Assembly: GCA_021811745.1 (NCBI GenBank)
Contig: JAJZNH010000542.1
Span: 1-5,512 of the forward strand
DNA from: Acidobacteriota bacterium
GTDB lineage: Bacteria > Acidobacteriota > Terriglobia > Terriglobales > Acidobacteriaceae
DNA: 5,512 nucleotides
Reading direction: 5' to 3'
Position 1 is the first letter of the stretch. Each line of letters starts with the position of its first letter. The translations under genes and the position numbers were made by a program. The notes under the pieces were generated by a model. That model worked only from the letters and a program-made list of their open reading frames with translations. It did no database searches and had not been told where the DNA came from. Positions 1-5,512 of the stretch are shown piece by piece.

Positions 1-404
1 CAAGCGTGGTGCCGAAGATCGCGGTGATTGTGGGCGGAAGCTTCGGCGCCGGCCACTACGCCATGTGCGGCAAAGCCTACGATCCTCGCTTCCTGTTTGC
101 ATGGCCCACGGCACGCTACGCGGTGATGAGCGGAGCTTCAGCGGCGGGAACGCTGGCCGAGGTCCGCGCGCGTCAGCTCGATCGCGAAGGAAAGACAATG
201 ACGGAAGCGGAAAAGGCGGCGCTGTACGACGAGATTCGCGCGAGCTATGACGCGCAGGCTGATCCACGGTACGGGGCTGCGCGGCTTTGGATCGATGCCA
301 TCATCGATCCGGCAAAAACCAGAGAAGTGCTCATCGCGGCGCTGGAGGCGTGCGCGCTCAATCCCGATGTGCCGCGATTCAATCCGGGAGTTTTGCAGAC
401 GTGA
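1..404 (+). CDS. liuB: Acyl-CoA carboxylase carboxyltransferase subunit, probably methylcrotonyl-CoA carboxylase beta (3' part only)
   Basis: This is the C-terminal end, about 134 residues, of a biotin-dependent carboxyltransferase. The reading frame is already open at the window edge (codon from base 3), so the GTG at base 6 is internal. The visible part starts at the CoA-binding core of the C-terminal crotonase-like half. VPKIAVIVGGSFGAG carries the glycine-rich oxyanion loop, and MCGKAYDPRFLFAWP plus the following ARYAVMSG are hallmark segments of this family. The late IIDPAKTR motif and the ending FNPGVLQT match the usual C-terminus, so the gene ends normally at TGA 402-404. The enzyme transfers CO2 from carboxybiotin to 3-methylcrotonyl-CoA, giving 3-methylglutaconyl-CoA in the cytoplasm. 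It works with a biotin carboxylase/BCCP alpha subunit that is not seen here. The substrate is inferred mainly from the downstream lyase and hydratase genes. Geranyl-CoA or another acyl-CoA carboxylase is the alternative. Confidence 0.87.
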   Translation, partial: SVVPKIAVIVGGSFGAGHYAMCGKAYDPRFLFAWPTARYAVMSGASAAGTLAEVRARQLDREGKTMTEAEKAALYDEIRASYDAQADPRYGAARLWIDAIIDPAKTREVLIAALEACALNPDVPRFNPGVLQT

Positions 405-492
405 TGCATTTTTCTGACTGTTTTACAGTGTCGGAGCGAGAACGGCAGCGTCTTATGTTGCAGTAAGGAATGCAGGCCATTGCACGCTGGCT

Positions 493-501
493 GGAAAGGG
501 G
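493..501 (+). promoter_or_regulatory. Ribosome binding site for the acyl-CoA dehydrogenase
   Basis: GGAAAGGGG lies seven bases before ATG 509. It favours that start over the in-frame ATG at 470, whose only purine stretch (AAGGA, 465-469) abuts the start codon with no spacer. Confidence 0.6.
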
Positions 502-508
502 CGCGAAG

Positions 509-1699
509 ATGGGAGTCGAGTTAGCGCGGGTGGAGAGTTTGTATCCGTTTGTTCTGACCGAGGAACAGGAGCAGCTCAGGCACGAAATTCGCGAGTTTGC
601 CGCGCGGGAGATTGTGCCCTGCGTGGCGGCGTGGGATGAGGCGAGCGAGTTCCCGCTCGAAGTAGTGAAGAAGCTGGGCGCAATGGGCTTGCTGGGCGTG
701 GTTCTTCCGCCGGAGTATGGCGGCGCGGGCATGGGCTACGTGGACTACGCACTGGCTATTGAGGAGCTTTCGGCAGTGGATGGATCGATTGGGCTTACCA
801 TGGCCGCGCACAATTCACTGGGGACGAATCATATTTATCTGGCGGGCAGCGAGGAGCAGAAGCGGAAGTACTTGCCGCGGCTTGCGGCGGGAGAATGGCT
901 GGCAGCCTGGGCTCTTACTGAGCCGGGCTCGGGGTCCGATGCGAGCAGCGCGCGTACAACCGCGGTGAAGAAGGGCAGCAGTTATGTGCTGAACGGGAAC
1001 AAGGCCTTCATCACCAACGGCCATTATGCCGATGTTGTCGTGGTGATGGCGGTAACCAACCGGAGCAAGAGAACTCACGGTATGTCAGCCTTTGTGGTGG
1101 AGAAAGGAACAAAGGGATTCCGGCCGGGAAAGAAAGAAAATAAGCTGGGAGTGCGGGCCAGCGACACCAGCGAGCTGATCTTTGAAGATTGCGAAATCCC
1201 CGCTGAAACCCTGCTCGGCGCCGAAGGCGAAGGGTTTATCGATGCTATGCGCGTGCTGGATGGCGGTAGAATCTCGATTGCGGCACTGGCGGTGGGGATT
1301 GCGCGCGGCGCGCTGGACGCGTCATTGAAGTATGTGAAGGAACGCCGGCAGTTCGGAAAGGCGATTGCTGAGTTTCAGGGCATTCAATGGAAGCTGGCGG
1401 ATATGGCGACTGAGTTGGAGGCAGCGCGGTTGCTCACCCTGCGCGCGGCGGTGTTGAAGGACGCGGGCCGGACAGTGACACGCGAATCATCGATGGCGAA
1501 GCTGTTCGCGAGCGAAACCGCCGTGCGCATTTGCGAGCAAGCGGTGCAGTTGTTTGGCGGCTACGGGTTCATCAAGGATTATCCAGTGGAGAAGTATTAT
1601 CGCGATGTGAAGCTGTGTACGATCGGCGAGGGGACAAGCGAGATCCAGCGCATGATCATTGCGAGAGAGATCCTGAAAGTTATGCCGTCGCGGGGGTAA
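509..1699 (+). CDS. Acyl-CoA dehydrogenase with short-chain-type catalytic glutamate
   Basis: This is a complete FAD-dependent acyl-CoA dehydrogenase of 396 residues, close to the family's usual 380-400. It forms the alpha,beta double bond of an acyl-CoA and passes electrons to ETF. An N-terminal helical domain begins near LTEEQ (residue 16). The first family signature, [13 protein letters not shown], is at residues 135-147 in the middle beta domain. The second, from QLFGGYGF to YYRD, is at 347-366 in the C-terminal helical domain. The flavin-contacting RRQFGKAI segment lies between them. The catalytic base appears to be E374 in [10 protein letters not shown], the place used by short- and medium-chain enzymes. 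The helix position used by isovaleryl-CoA dehydrogenase (DLERL) is instead Gly253 in LDGGRISIA. The operon position would suggest isovaleryl-CoA as substrate (LiuA role), but the residues point to the butyryl, isobutyryl or 2-methylbutyryl group. The start at 509 is chosen from its ribosome binding site; an ATG at 470 would add 13 residues. Confidence 0.93.
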   Translation: MGVELARVESLYPFVLTEEQEQLRHEIREFAAREIVPCVAAWDEASEFPLEVVKKLGAMGLLGVVLPPEYGGAGMGYVDYALAIEELSAVDGSIGLTMAAHNSLGTNHIYLAGSEEQKRKYLPRLAAGEWLAAWALTEPGSGSDASSARTTAVKKGSSYVLNGNKAFITNGHYADVVVVMAVTNRSKRTHGMSAFVVEKGTKGFRPGKKENKLGVRASDTSELIFEDCEIPAETLLGAEGEGFIDAMRVLDGGRISIAALAVGIARGALDASLKYVKERRQFGKAIAEFQGIQWKLADMATELEAARLLTLRAAVLKDAGRTVTRESSMAKLFASETAVRICEQAVQLFGGYGFIKDYPVEKYYRDVKLCTIGEGTSEIQRMIIAREILKVMPSRG

Positions 1700-1822
1700 G
1701 TTAAGCATCTGGCTCCTGGCTGCGAACCTCCAGCTCATCGGCGGACGAACCGAAGATCATGGCCGCCGCAAGAAAGACAAGAACTGAAAGCTGGCAACTG
1801 GCCTCTGGAAGCTGCATTTGCA
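1700..1822 (+). other. Intergenic spacer with decayed CTGGC-type tracts
   Basis: There is no convincing gene in these 123 bases between the dehydrogenase and the lyase. Short CTGGC/AGCTGGC words recur near both ends (about 1710-1735 and 1788-1815), which could be remnants of a simple repeat or chance in GC-rich DNA. No clear terminator or promoter was found. A short frame from ATG 1759 overlaps the lyase and has no family features. Confidence 0.3.
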
Positions 1823-2695
1823 ATGAGCGATCCGGTCAAAATCGTGGAATGTCCCCGCGATGCCTGGCAAGGGCTATCGGGAAAGATTACCCCTGAAGCA
1901 AAGGCGGACTATCTTCGCAAATTGATCGGCGCCGGCTTTACACATATCGATGCGGTGAGTTTTGTTTCGCCCGCGGCAGTGCCGCAAATGGCGGATTCGG
2001 AGCGCGTGCTTGAGATCCTGATGCCTCCTCAGCAGGTAGAGATTATCGGCATTGTGGTGAACGAAAAGGGCGCGCAGCGAGCCATCGAAACCGGCGCAGT
2101 GCAGACATTGGGATTTCCATATTCGATTTCAGCGGAGTTCCTGCGCCGCAACCAGCATCAGACACCGGAGCAGTCACTGGATGCTCTTGAAGCCGTGATG
2201 ACGCAGGCATGGAACGCGGGGCTTGATGTTGCGGCTTACATTTCGATGGCCTTCGGCAATCCTTATGGTGACGCCTGGAGCATCAGTGAAGTGGTAGATG
2301 CCTGCGACCTTCTGATCGATTGCGGTGTCGAGCAAATCTCACTTGCGGATACCGTCGGACTGGCGACGCCTGAGCAGATCATGGATGTTGTTGGGGCGGT
2401 ACTGGCGGCACATGAGGGCGTCGAGATTGGCGTACACTTACATGCCCGGCGGGACGAAGCCGCGGCGCGCATTCGCGCGGCTTATGATGCGGGGTGCAGG
2501 CGCTTCGATGCGGCGATGGGGGGCTTGGGCGGCTGTCCGTTTGCACAGGATGTGCTGGTGGGGAATATTCCCACTGAGATATTGATCGCAACACTGGCGG
2601 AACGCGGTGCCGGGTTGCCCGAGCTGGGACCGCTGAAAGAACTGATTGGCGCAGCGACGGAAATGGCCGCTGCCTTTGGAGGAAGGGCACACTAG
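1823..2695 (+). CDS. liuE: Hydroxymethylglutaryl-CoA lyase, divergent subfamily
   Basis: This is a 290-residue TIM-barrel lyase of the DRE-TIM/HMGL-like family. It cleaves (S)-3-hydroxy-3-methylglutaryl-CoA into acetyl-CoA and acetoacetate, the last dedicated step of leucine breakdown. Residues 6-15, KIVECPRDAW, hold the substrate Arg12 and metal ligand Asp13 (human R41/D42). SFVSPAAVPQM at 46-56 is a family hallmark. HLH at 205-207 gives two metal-ligand histidines (human H233/H235). GGLGGCPFAQ at 233-242 supplies the catalytic loop cysteine C238, and N248 in GNIPTE matches human N275. Differences from the human/Pseudomonas type are one residue fewer before PRD, Asp43 where human has Glu72, ARRDEA after HLH instead of DTYGQA, and one extra residue between the Cys and the Asn. 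From memory the same variations occur in Bacteroidota homologues. The length is near the usual 300. The ribosome binding site is weak (GGAAG at 1807-1811, 11 bases from ATG), but no better start is seen. Confidence 0.9.
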   Translation: MSDPVKIVECPRDAWQGLSGKITPEAKADYLRKLIGAGFTHIDAVSFVSPAAVPQMADSERVLEILMPPQQVEIIGIVVNEKGAQRAIETGAVQTLGFPYSISAEFLRRNQHQTPEQSLDALEAVMTQAWNAGLDVAAYISMAFGNPYGDAWSISEVVDACDLLIDCGVEQISLADTVGLATPEQIMDVVGAVLAAHEGVEIGVHLHARRDEAAARIRAAYDAGCRRFDAAMGGLGGCPFAQDVLVGNIPTEILIATLAERGAGLPELGPLKELIGAATEMAAAFGGRAH

Positions 2696-2741
2696 TGCCG
2701 TATCCAGGTGATTTTGTCATCGAACTTTTAATCCAGGGTGC

Positions 2742-2767
2742 CCCGGTTCTCGATTTTGAGACCCGGG
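2742..2767 (+). repeat. Hairpin, possible dispersed extragenic repeat
   Basis: CCCGGTTCTC (2742-2751) pairs with GAGACCCGGG (2758-2767) around the loop GATTTT, ten positions with one T/C mismatch. No T-run follows, so it is a poor rho-independent terminator. The surrounding text (GGGTGCCCCGG before the stem, CCTACAG after it) resembles intergenic repeats I recall from Acidobacteriota. That resemblance is an unverified impression. Confidence 0.4.
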
Positions 2768-2804
2768 AGCCTACAGAATCAGGCGGAAACGGTACCAGCG
2801 GATG

Positions 2805-2819
2805 ATCCCGCGCCGGGAT
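2805..2819 (+). repeat. Short perfect hairpin upstream of the hydratase
   Basis: ATCCCG and CGGGAT form a perfect six-base-pair stem around CGC. It lies about 19 bases before the hydratase ribosome binding site, outside the usual footprint of an initiating ribosome. It may be part of the same intergenic element as the hairpin at 2742-2767, or a chance GC-rich palindrome. The rest of the 153-base gap shows no gene. Confidence 0.3.
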
Positions 2820-2837
2820 GCAACGCGGCGGCCGTGT

Positions 2838-2844
2838 GGAGGGG
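2838..2844 (+). promoter_or_regulatory. Ribosome binding site for the hydratase GTG start
   Basis: GGAGGGG lies four to six bases before GTG 2849. It is the strongest Shine-Dalgarno on the + strand of the window and supports a non-ATG start there. Confidence 0.65.
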
Positions 2845-2848
2845 ATAG

Positions 2849-3628
2849 GTGAGCTACACAACAATTGTGGTTGCAGAGAAAGCTCCAGTGCGGACGATTA
2901 CGCTGAACCGCCCCGAGCGCCGAAACGCAATGACTCCCGAAATGCAGGTGGAGCTGATTGCAGCGCTTGAAGATGCGGCGCAGAGCGGCTGCCGCATGCT
3001 CGTGCTGACTGGAGCGGGCGAAGCGTTTTGCTCGGGACTCGATTTGTCGGTGCTGCAATCCATGCCCGGCAAGACGGCCGCGGAGTACCGTGTGGATGCG
3101 GAGCGGATCGCCAGACTTTTTCTTGCGTTGTACGAGTTGCCTCTGCCGACGATTGCGGCGGTGCATGGCGCGGCCATCGCGGGCGGAGCTGGTTTGGCCG
3201 CGATTTGCGACTTCACGCTGGCCACGCCAGAGGCGAAGTTCGCCTTTACAGAAGTAAGGATCGGCTTTGTGCCTGCTGTGGTGTCGGCCTTTCTCACCTT
3301 GCAGATCGGTGAAAAGCGCAGCCGCGACCTGCTTTTGACAGGACGTATCCTCGATGCGGAAGAGGCTCTGCGGGTGGGATTGGTGAACGAGGTCACGCCG
3401 CCTGGCGAGTTGATGCGAAGCGTGCGCGCGCTCACTCAGATGCTGGCAGCGAACAGTCCGCAATCTCTGAGAGCAACCAAGCGACTGATGACGGCGCAGA
3501 ATCGCGCGTGGCTCGATGCCGCTATTATTGAAGCGATCGAGGCAAGTGCGCGGGCCCGCGAGACAGAGGATTTTCGCGAAGGAATCGCGGCATTTCTTGA
3601 GAAGCGCAAGCCGGTGTGGGCGAAATGA
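2849..3628 (+). CDS. liuC: Enoyl-CoA hydratase/isomerase family protein, probable methylglutaconyl-CoA hydratase
   Basis: This is a 259-residue crotonase-fold protein of normal length, with a GTG start set by a strong Shine-Dalgarno. The conserved TLNRPERRNAM is at 18-28. AFCSGLDLS at 59-67 forms the first oxyanion-hole strand, and AIAGGAGLAAICD at 109-121 the second. FTEVRIGFVPAVVS at 133-146 contains Glu135, equivalent to rat crotonase Glu164. The position of the other catalytic glutamate (rat Glu144) is Gly115. Pseudomonas LiuC, as I recall it, shows the same pattern: a GGALGL loop and an SEVRIGLAPAVIS motif. This points to hydration of 3-methylglutaconyl-CoA to HMG-CoA and not to general beta-oxidation. 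The C-terminus (NSPQSLRATKRLM, then EDFREGIAAFLEKRKPVW) is typical of the family. The neighbouring lyase and carboxylase agree with this role. Another crotonase activity cannot be excluded from sequence alone. Confidence 0.88.
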   Translation: MSYTTIVVAEKAPVRTITLNRPERRNAMTPEMQVELIAALEDAAQSGCRMLVLTGAGEAFCSGLDLSVLQSMPGKTAAEYRVDAERIARLFLALYELPLPTIAAVHGAAIAGGAGLAAICDFTLATPEAKFAFTEVRIGFVPAVVSAFLTLQIGEKRSRDLLLTGRILDAEEALRVGLVNEVTPPGELMRSVRALTQMLAANSPQSLRATKRLMTAQNRAWLDAAIIEAIEASARARETEDFREGIAAFLEKRKPVWAK

Positions 3629-3656
3629 TCGAGGCGCGGAGTGCCGTCGATCTTTA
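3623..3656. terminator. Probable bidirectional terminator between convergent genes
   Basis: GATCGA (3627-3632) pairs with TCGATC (3647-3652). The stem can extend with GGC (3633-3635) and GCC (3643-3645), with G3646 bulged and a seven-base loop. AAA lies before the stem and TTT after it, so both strands read into a short U tract. The structure overlaps both stop codons (TGA 3626-3628 on +, TAA 3656-3654 on -), the expected place for a shared terminator. The U tract is short, hence moderate confidence. Confidence 0.5.
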
Positions 3657-4286
3657 GCGAAAGCGGACGCACGCCTCCGTTCGCTGCTGCACCTGCTTAC
3701 GCGTGACCCCCGCGGCCAACTCGATGGCTTCGAATCCCGACGGAGTAATGTCGAGCACGCACAGATCCGTGATGACGCGATGGACGACGCCGGCTCCGGT
3801 GAGGGGCAGCGTGCATTGATGCAGGAGCTTGGCGCCGCCGTCCGCGGTGGTGTGCTCCATGACAACCAGTACACGCCGTACGCCTGAAACGATGTCCATT
3901 GCGCCGCCCATGCCTTTCACGCGCTTGCCGGGAATCATCCAGTTGGCAAGGTCGCCGCGTTCCGAGACCTGCATTGCGCCGAGAATGGTAAGGTCGATGT
4001 GCCCGCCGCGAATCATGGCGAAGGATTCGGCGCTCGAAAAGATAGACGCCCCAGGAGCGAGTGTCACCGTCTCTTTGCCCGCATTGATCAGGTCGGCATC
4101 CACCTCCTCTTCGGCCGGAAAGGGGCCCATGCCGAGCAGGCCGTTTTCCGACTGCAGGGTTACAGTCATTCCCGCTGGGATGTGGTTGGCGACCAGCGTA
4201 GGGATGCCGATGCCGAGGTTGACGTAGAATCCGTCCTTCAACTCCTGCGCGGCGCGCGCGGCCATCTGCTGGCGGGTCCAAGACAC
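3654..4286 (-). CDS. scoB: Succinyl-CoA:3-ketoacid CoA-transferase subunit B
   Basis: This is a 210-residue family I CoA-transferase beta subunit, close to the roughly 216 of Bacillus ScoB. With its A subunit it moves CoA from succinyl-CoA to acetoacetate, giving acetoacetyl-CoA and succinate. [15 protein letters not shown] followed by [19 protein letters not shown] forms the normal N-terminus. LQSENGLLG at 44-52 fits the family active-site signature, with E47 as the glutamate that forms the CoA thioester. [21 protein letters not shown] and [17 protein letters not shown] are further hallmarks. The frame is open up to 4409, but the family N-terminus and a good AAGGAG fix the start at GTG 4286. 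The start lies four bases after the subunit A stop, so the two are translationally coupled. Specificity for acetoacetate (against an AtoDA-type acetate enzyme) is inferred from close ScoB-like motifs and from the neighbouring HMG-CoA lyase, whose product is acetoacetate. Confidence 0.94.
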   Translation of the reverse strand: MSWTRQQMAARAAQELKDGFYVNLGIGIPTLVANHIPAGMTVTLQSENGLLGMGPFPAEEEVDADLINAGKETVTLAPGASIFSSAESFAMIRGGHIDLTILGAMQVSERGDLANWMIPGKRVKGMGGAMDIVSGVRRVLVVMEHTTADGGAKLLHQCTLPLTGAGVVHRVITDLCVLDITPSGFEAIELAAGVTRKQVQQRTEACVRFR

Positions 4287-4290
4287 GGCT

Positions 4291-5019
4291 CTACTCCTTG
4301 CGTGTGGTTCTTTTCTCGATGCGTTTTTCCGGATGCGGGTTATGCACGAGGCGATGCACGTAAATGCCCGGCGTATGAATCTCGTCGGGATCGAGTTCGC
4401 CGGGCTCAACCACGATCTCGGCTTCCGCCACGGTGATCCTGCCGCATGCGGCCGCGTGCGGATTGAAGTTGCGCGCGGTGCGGCGATAGACGAGATTGCC
4501 GTGGAGATCGGCCTTCCACGCTTTCACCAGCGAGGCGTCGGCGCGAATGCCGCGCTCCAGAATGTAGGTTACGCCGTCGAACTCCTTATGCTCTTTGCCT
4601 TCGGCGACCAGCGTGCCGACGCCGGTGCGCGTATAGAAGCCCGGAATACCCGCGCCGCCTGCTCTCATGCGCTCGGCGAGCGTCCCTTGCGGGCAGAATT
4701 CGATCTCCAGCTCGCCCGCGATATACTGGCGCTCAAACTCGGCGTTCTCACCTACATAACTCGAAATCATTTTTCTGACCTGGCGGGTCTGGAGCAGAAG
4801 TCCCAGGCCCAAATCGTCCACGCCCGCGTTATTGCTGGCGATCGTGAGATTGCAAACGCCGCTATCGCGCAAGGCAAGAATCAGAGCTTCAGGAATGCCG
4901 CACAGGCCGAAGCCGCCAATGGCGAGAAGCATACCATTACGCACAATGCCGTCGAGCGCAGCGCGCGCGTCCGGCCATAGCTTGTTCCTACCCGATGAAC
5001 GATCATGTCGATCTTCCAT
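4291..5019 (-). CDS. scoA: Succinyl-CoA:3-ketoacid CoA-transferase subunit A
   Basis: This is the alpha subunit of the heteromeric CoA-transferase, 242 residues from ATG 5019; homologues are about 230-240. The first CoA-transferase signature is complete: [16 protein letters not shown] at residues 28-43. The family segments that follow are [12 protein letters not shown], then [18 protein letters not shown], then [17 protein letters not shown], then [11 protein letters not shown] and [16 protein letters not shown] charged tail rich in Lys, Arg and Glu extends beyond the usual end, and its last codons contain the ribosome binding site of subunit B. The start is uncertain. Homologues begin close to NKLWPDA, but no start codon lies there, so about ten extra polar residues are predicted from ATG 5019. 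GTG codons at 5028 and 5049 are alternatives without better ribosome binding sites. The gene is first in a two-gene operon. Confidence 0.94.
   Translation of the reverse strand: MEDRHDRSSGRNKLWPDARAALDGIVRNGMLLAIGGFGLCGIPEALILALRDSGVCNLTIASNNAGVDDLGLGLLLQTRQVRKMISSYVGENAEFERQYIAGELEIEFCPQGTLAERMRAGGAGIPGFYTRTGVGTLVAEGKEHKEFDGVTYILERGIRADASLVKAWKADLHGNLVYRRTARNFNPHAAACGRITVAEAEIVVEPGELDPDEIHTPGIYVHRLVHNPHPEKRIEKRTTRKE
4294..4299 (-). promoter_or_regulatory. scoB: Ribosome binding site of scoB inside the end of scoA
   Basis: Read on the - strand, AAGGAG sits in the last two sense codons of subunit A (Lys-Glu), seven bases before GTG 4286. It decides the subunit B start and suggests coupled translation. 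Confidence 0.75.
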
Positions 5020-5114
5020 CCCCGGCACGCTCCCCTGCCACGATTTCACATGTCTTCCATGCTAACTCCGAACCGGCTTTGCATTGGGAGTTCCACCGGC
5101 CCTGCCGGGGCGCC
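5020..5114 (-). other. Spacer between the TIGR03435 gene and scoA
   Basis: These 95 bases must hold any promoter specific to scoAB, but I see no convincing -35/-10 pair. Just after the TIGR03435 stop is a small GC-rich hairpin (CCGGC 5096-5100, GCCGG 5104-5108, three-base loop) with no T-run, so a poor terminator. The same-strand order leaves read-through from the upstream gene possible. Confidence 0.3.
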
Positions 5115-5512
5115 TTATTTCGGCAAAGGCTGCTCCACGTGGTCGATCACCATTGTCTCAACCTCGGCTTTACCCGATTTGAGCCTCAGCCCGATCTGCT
5201 CCTGAATGGCCGTAAACAGCGGCGGAGGCGCATCGGTGGCATTGCCCGGCGGCGGAGCCGGTGTCCCCGGGCCGCCCATCTGCGAATTATCCAGAGCCCA
5301 CTTCAGCCGAAAATCCCACCTGCCCGCCAGCCCTGTCCGATCCACCACCGGGTGATGAAGCACGACCGATTGCAGCACACTGGCAAACTCGCCCATCGTT
5401 GCGTTGCGCACCGTGAGCGCGTTCCCGCCATGGAAGAACATGGGAGGGAGCCCGCGGGGATTGTCCTGGTTCCTGGTCATCTTCGGCCCGCCCTTCGCCA
5501 CTGTCAACCCGT
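5115..5512 (-). CDS. TIGR03435 family protein (3' part only)
   Basis: This is the C-terminal end, about 132 residues, of a TIGR03435 protein, a family of unknown function greatly expanded in soil Acidobacteriota. The frame is open through the window edge, so the TTG at 5507 is not a real start. Recognisable segments in order are LTVAKGGPK, the short block GNALTVRNATMGEFASVLQ, then HHPVVDRTGLAGRWDFRLKW, matching the family's VVDxTGLxGxYDFxLxW motif. A Gly/Pro/Ala-rich linker follows, then LFTAIQEQIGLRLKSGKAEVE and VIDHVEQP, the usual C-terminal motif. Family members often have an N-terminal signal peptide, which would lie outside the window. No link to leucine catabolism is evident. Its main value here is as a taxonomic marker. 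Confidence 0.88.
   Translation of the reverse strand, partial: GLTVAKGGPKMTRNQDNPRGLPPMFFHGGNALTVRNATMGEFASVLQSVVLHHPVVDRTGLAGRWDFRLKWALDNSQMGGPGTPAPPPGNATDAPPPLFTAIQEQIGLRLKSGKAEVETMVIDHVEQPLPK

Noticed and set aside
422..459. TTTACA and TATGTT as a promoter before the dehydrogenase.
   Set aside because: The spacer is 26 bases and the -10 match is weak.
470..508. The upstream in-frame ATG at 470 as the dehydrogenase start.
   Set aside because: Its AAGGA touches the start codon with no spacer, and ATG 509 has GGAAAGGGG at a good distance. Still possible, adding 13 residues.
2714..2732. TTGTCA and TTTAAT as a promoter upstream of the hydratase.
   Set aside because: Each box is a 5/6 match to the sigma-70 consensus, but the spacer is only seven bases, far from the required 16-18.
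2379..2864. A 161-codon - strand frame spanning the lyase end and the 153-base spacer.
   Set aside because: Low-complexity Pro/Ser/Arg composition with no motifs, mostly antisense to the lyase; not a credible gene for the spacer.
2771..3874. A 367-codon open frame on the - strand, antisense to the whole hydratase gene.
   Set aside because: The + strand translates to a full-length crotonase with all family motifs; the antisense protein is Arg/Ser/His-rich without any family pattern, as expected from GC-rich codon bias.
4287..4409. The 5' extension of the scoB frame up to 4409.
   Set aside because: Those 41 codons overlap scoA and do not resemble any ScoB; the family N-terminus begins at GTG 4286 with its own ribosome binding site.
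4333..4980. A 215-codon open frame on the + strand opposite scoA.
   Set aside because: scoA on the - strand matches its family from end to end; this frame is its shadow and shows no recognisable domain.
1..5512. Signs of a novel system, defence genes, CRISPR array, mobile element, tRNA or rRNA.
   Set aside because: Nearly all of the window is explained by recognised metabolic genes. No spaced direct repeats, transposase, integrase, terminal inverted repeats or RNA gene were seen.

Overview
The window is an ordinary metabolic neighbourhood: a leucine/isovalerate (Liu-type) catabolic cluster read on the + strand, followed by a convergent two-gene ketoacid CoA-transferase operon on the - strand, then the 3' part of a TIGR03435-family gene. 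The TIGR03435 family is strongly associated with soil Acidobacteriota (Candidatus Solibacter, Terriglobia), and the GC-rich coding sequence fits that group. The Acidobacteriota assignment is an inference from family knowledge, not from a search.

Layout. Positions 1-404 (+) hold the C-terminal end of a biotin-dependent acyl-CoA carboxylase carboxyltransferase, most likely the methylcrotonyl-CoA carboxylase beta subunit. Positions 509-1699 (+) encode an acyl-CoA dehydrogenase, 1823-2695 (+) a divergent hydroxymethylglutaryl-CoA lyase, and 2849-3628 (+) a LiuC-type methylglutaconyl-CoA hydratase. Gaps of 104, 123 and 153 bases separate these genes. The last gap carries two small hairpins. The + and - strand genes then converge across a 25-base gap containing a likely bidirectional terminator. 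Positions 3654-4286 (-) and 4291-5019 (-) encode the B and A subunits of a succinyl-CoA:3-ketoacid CoA-transferase, separated by four bases. Positions 5115-5512 (-) hold the TIGR03435 C-terminus, cut by the window edge.

How the genes fit together. An acyl-CoA dehydrogenase makes the enoyl-CoA, the carboxylase makes 3-methylglutaconyl-CoA, the hydratase makes HMG-CoA, and the lyase releases acetyl-CoA and acetoacetate. ScoAB then activates acetoacetate with succinyl-CoA. The biotin-carrying alpha subunit (LiuD) is not in the window and may lie upstream.

No undescribed system is visible. The points that deserve a second look are at residue level. The dehydrogenase has its catalytic Glu in the short-chain position rather than the isovaleryl-CoA dehydrogenase position. 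The HMG-CoA lyase belongs to a divergent subfamily. The hydratase lacks the first of the two crotonase glutamates. The intergenic hairpins may belong to a dispersed repeat. All alignments to reference proteins were made from memory.
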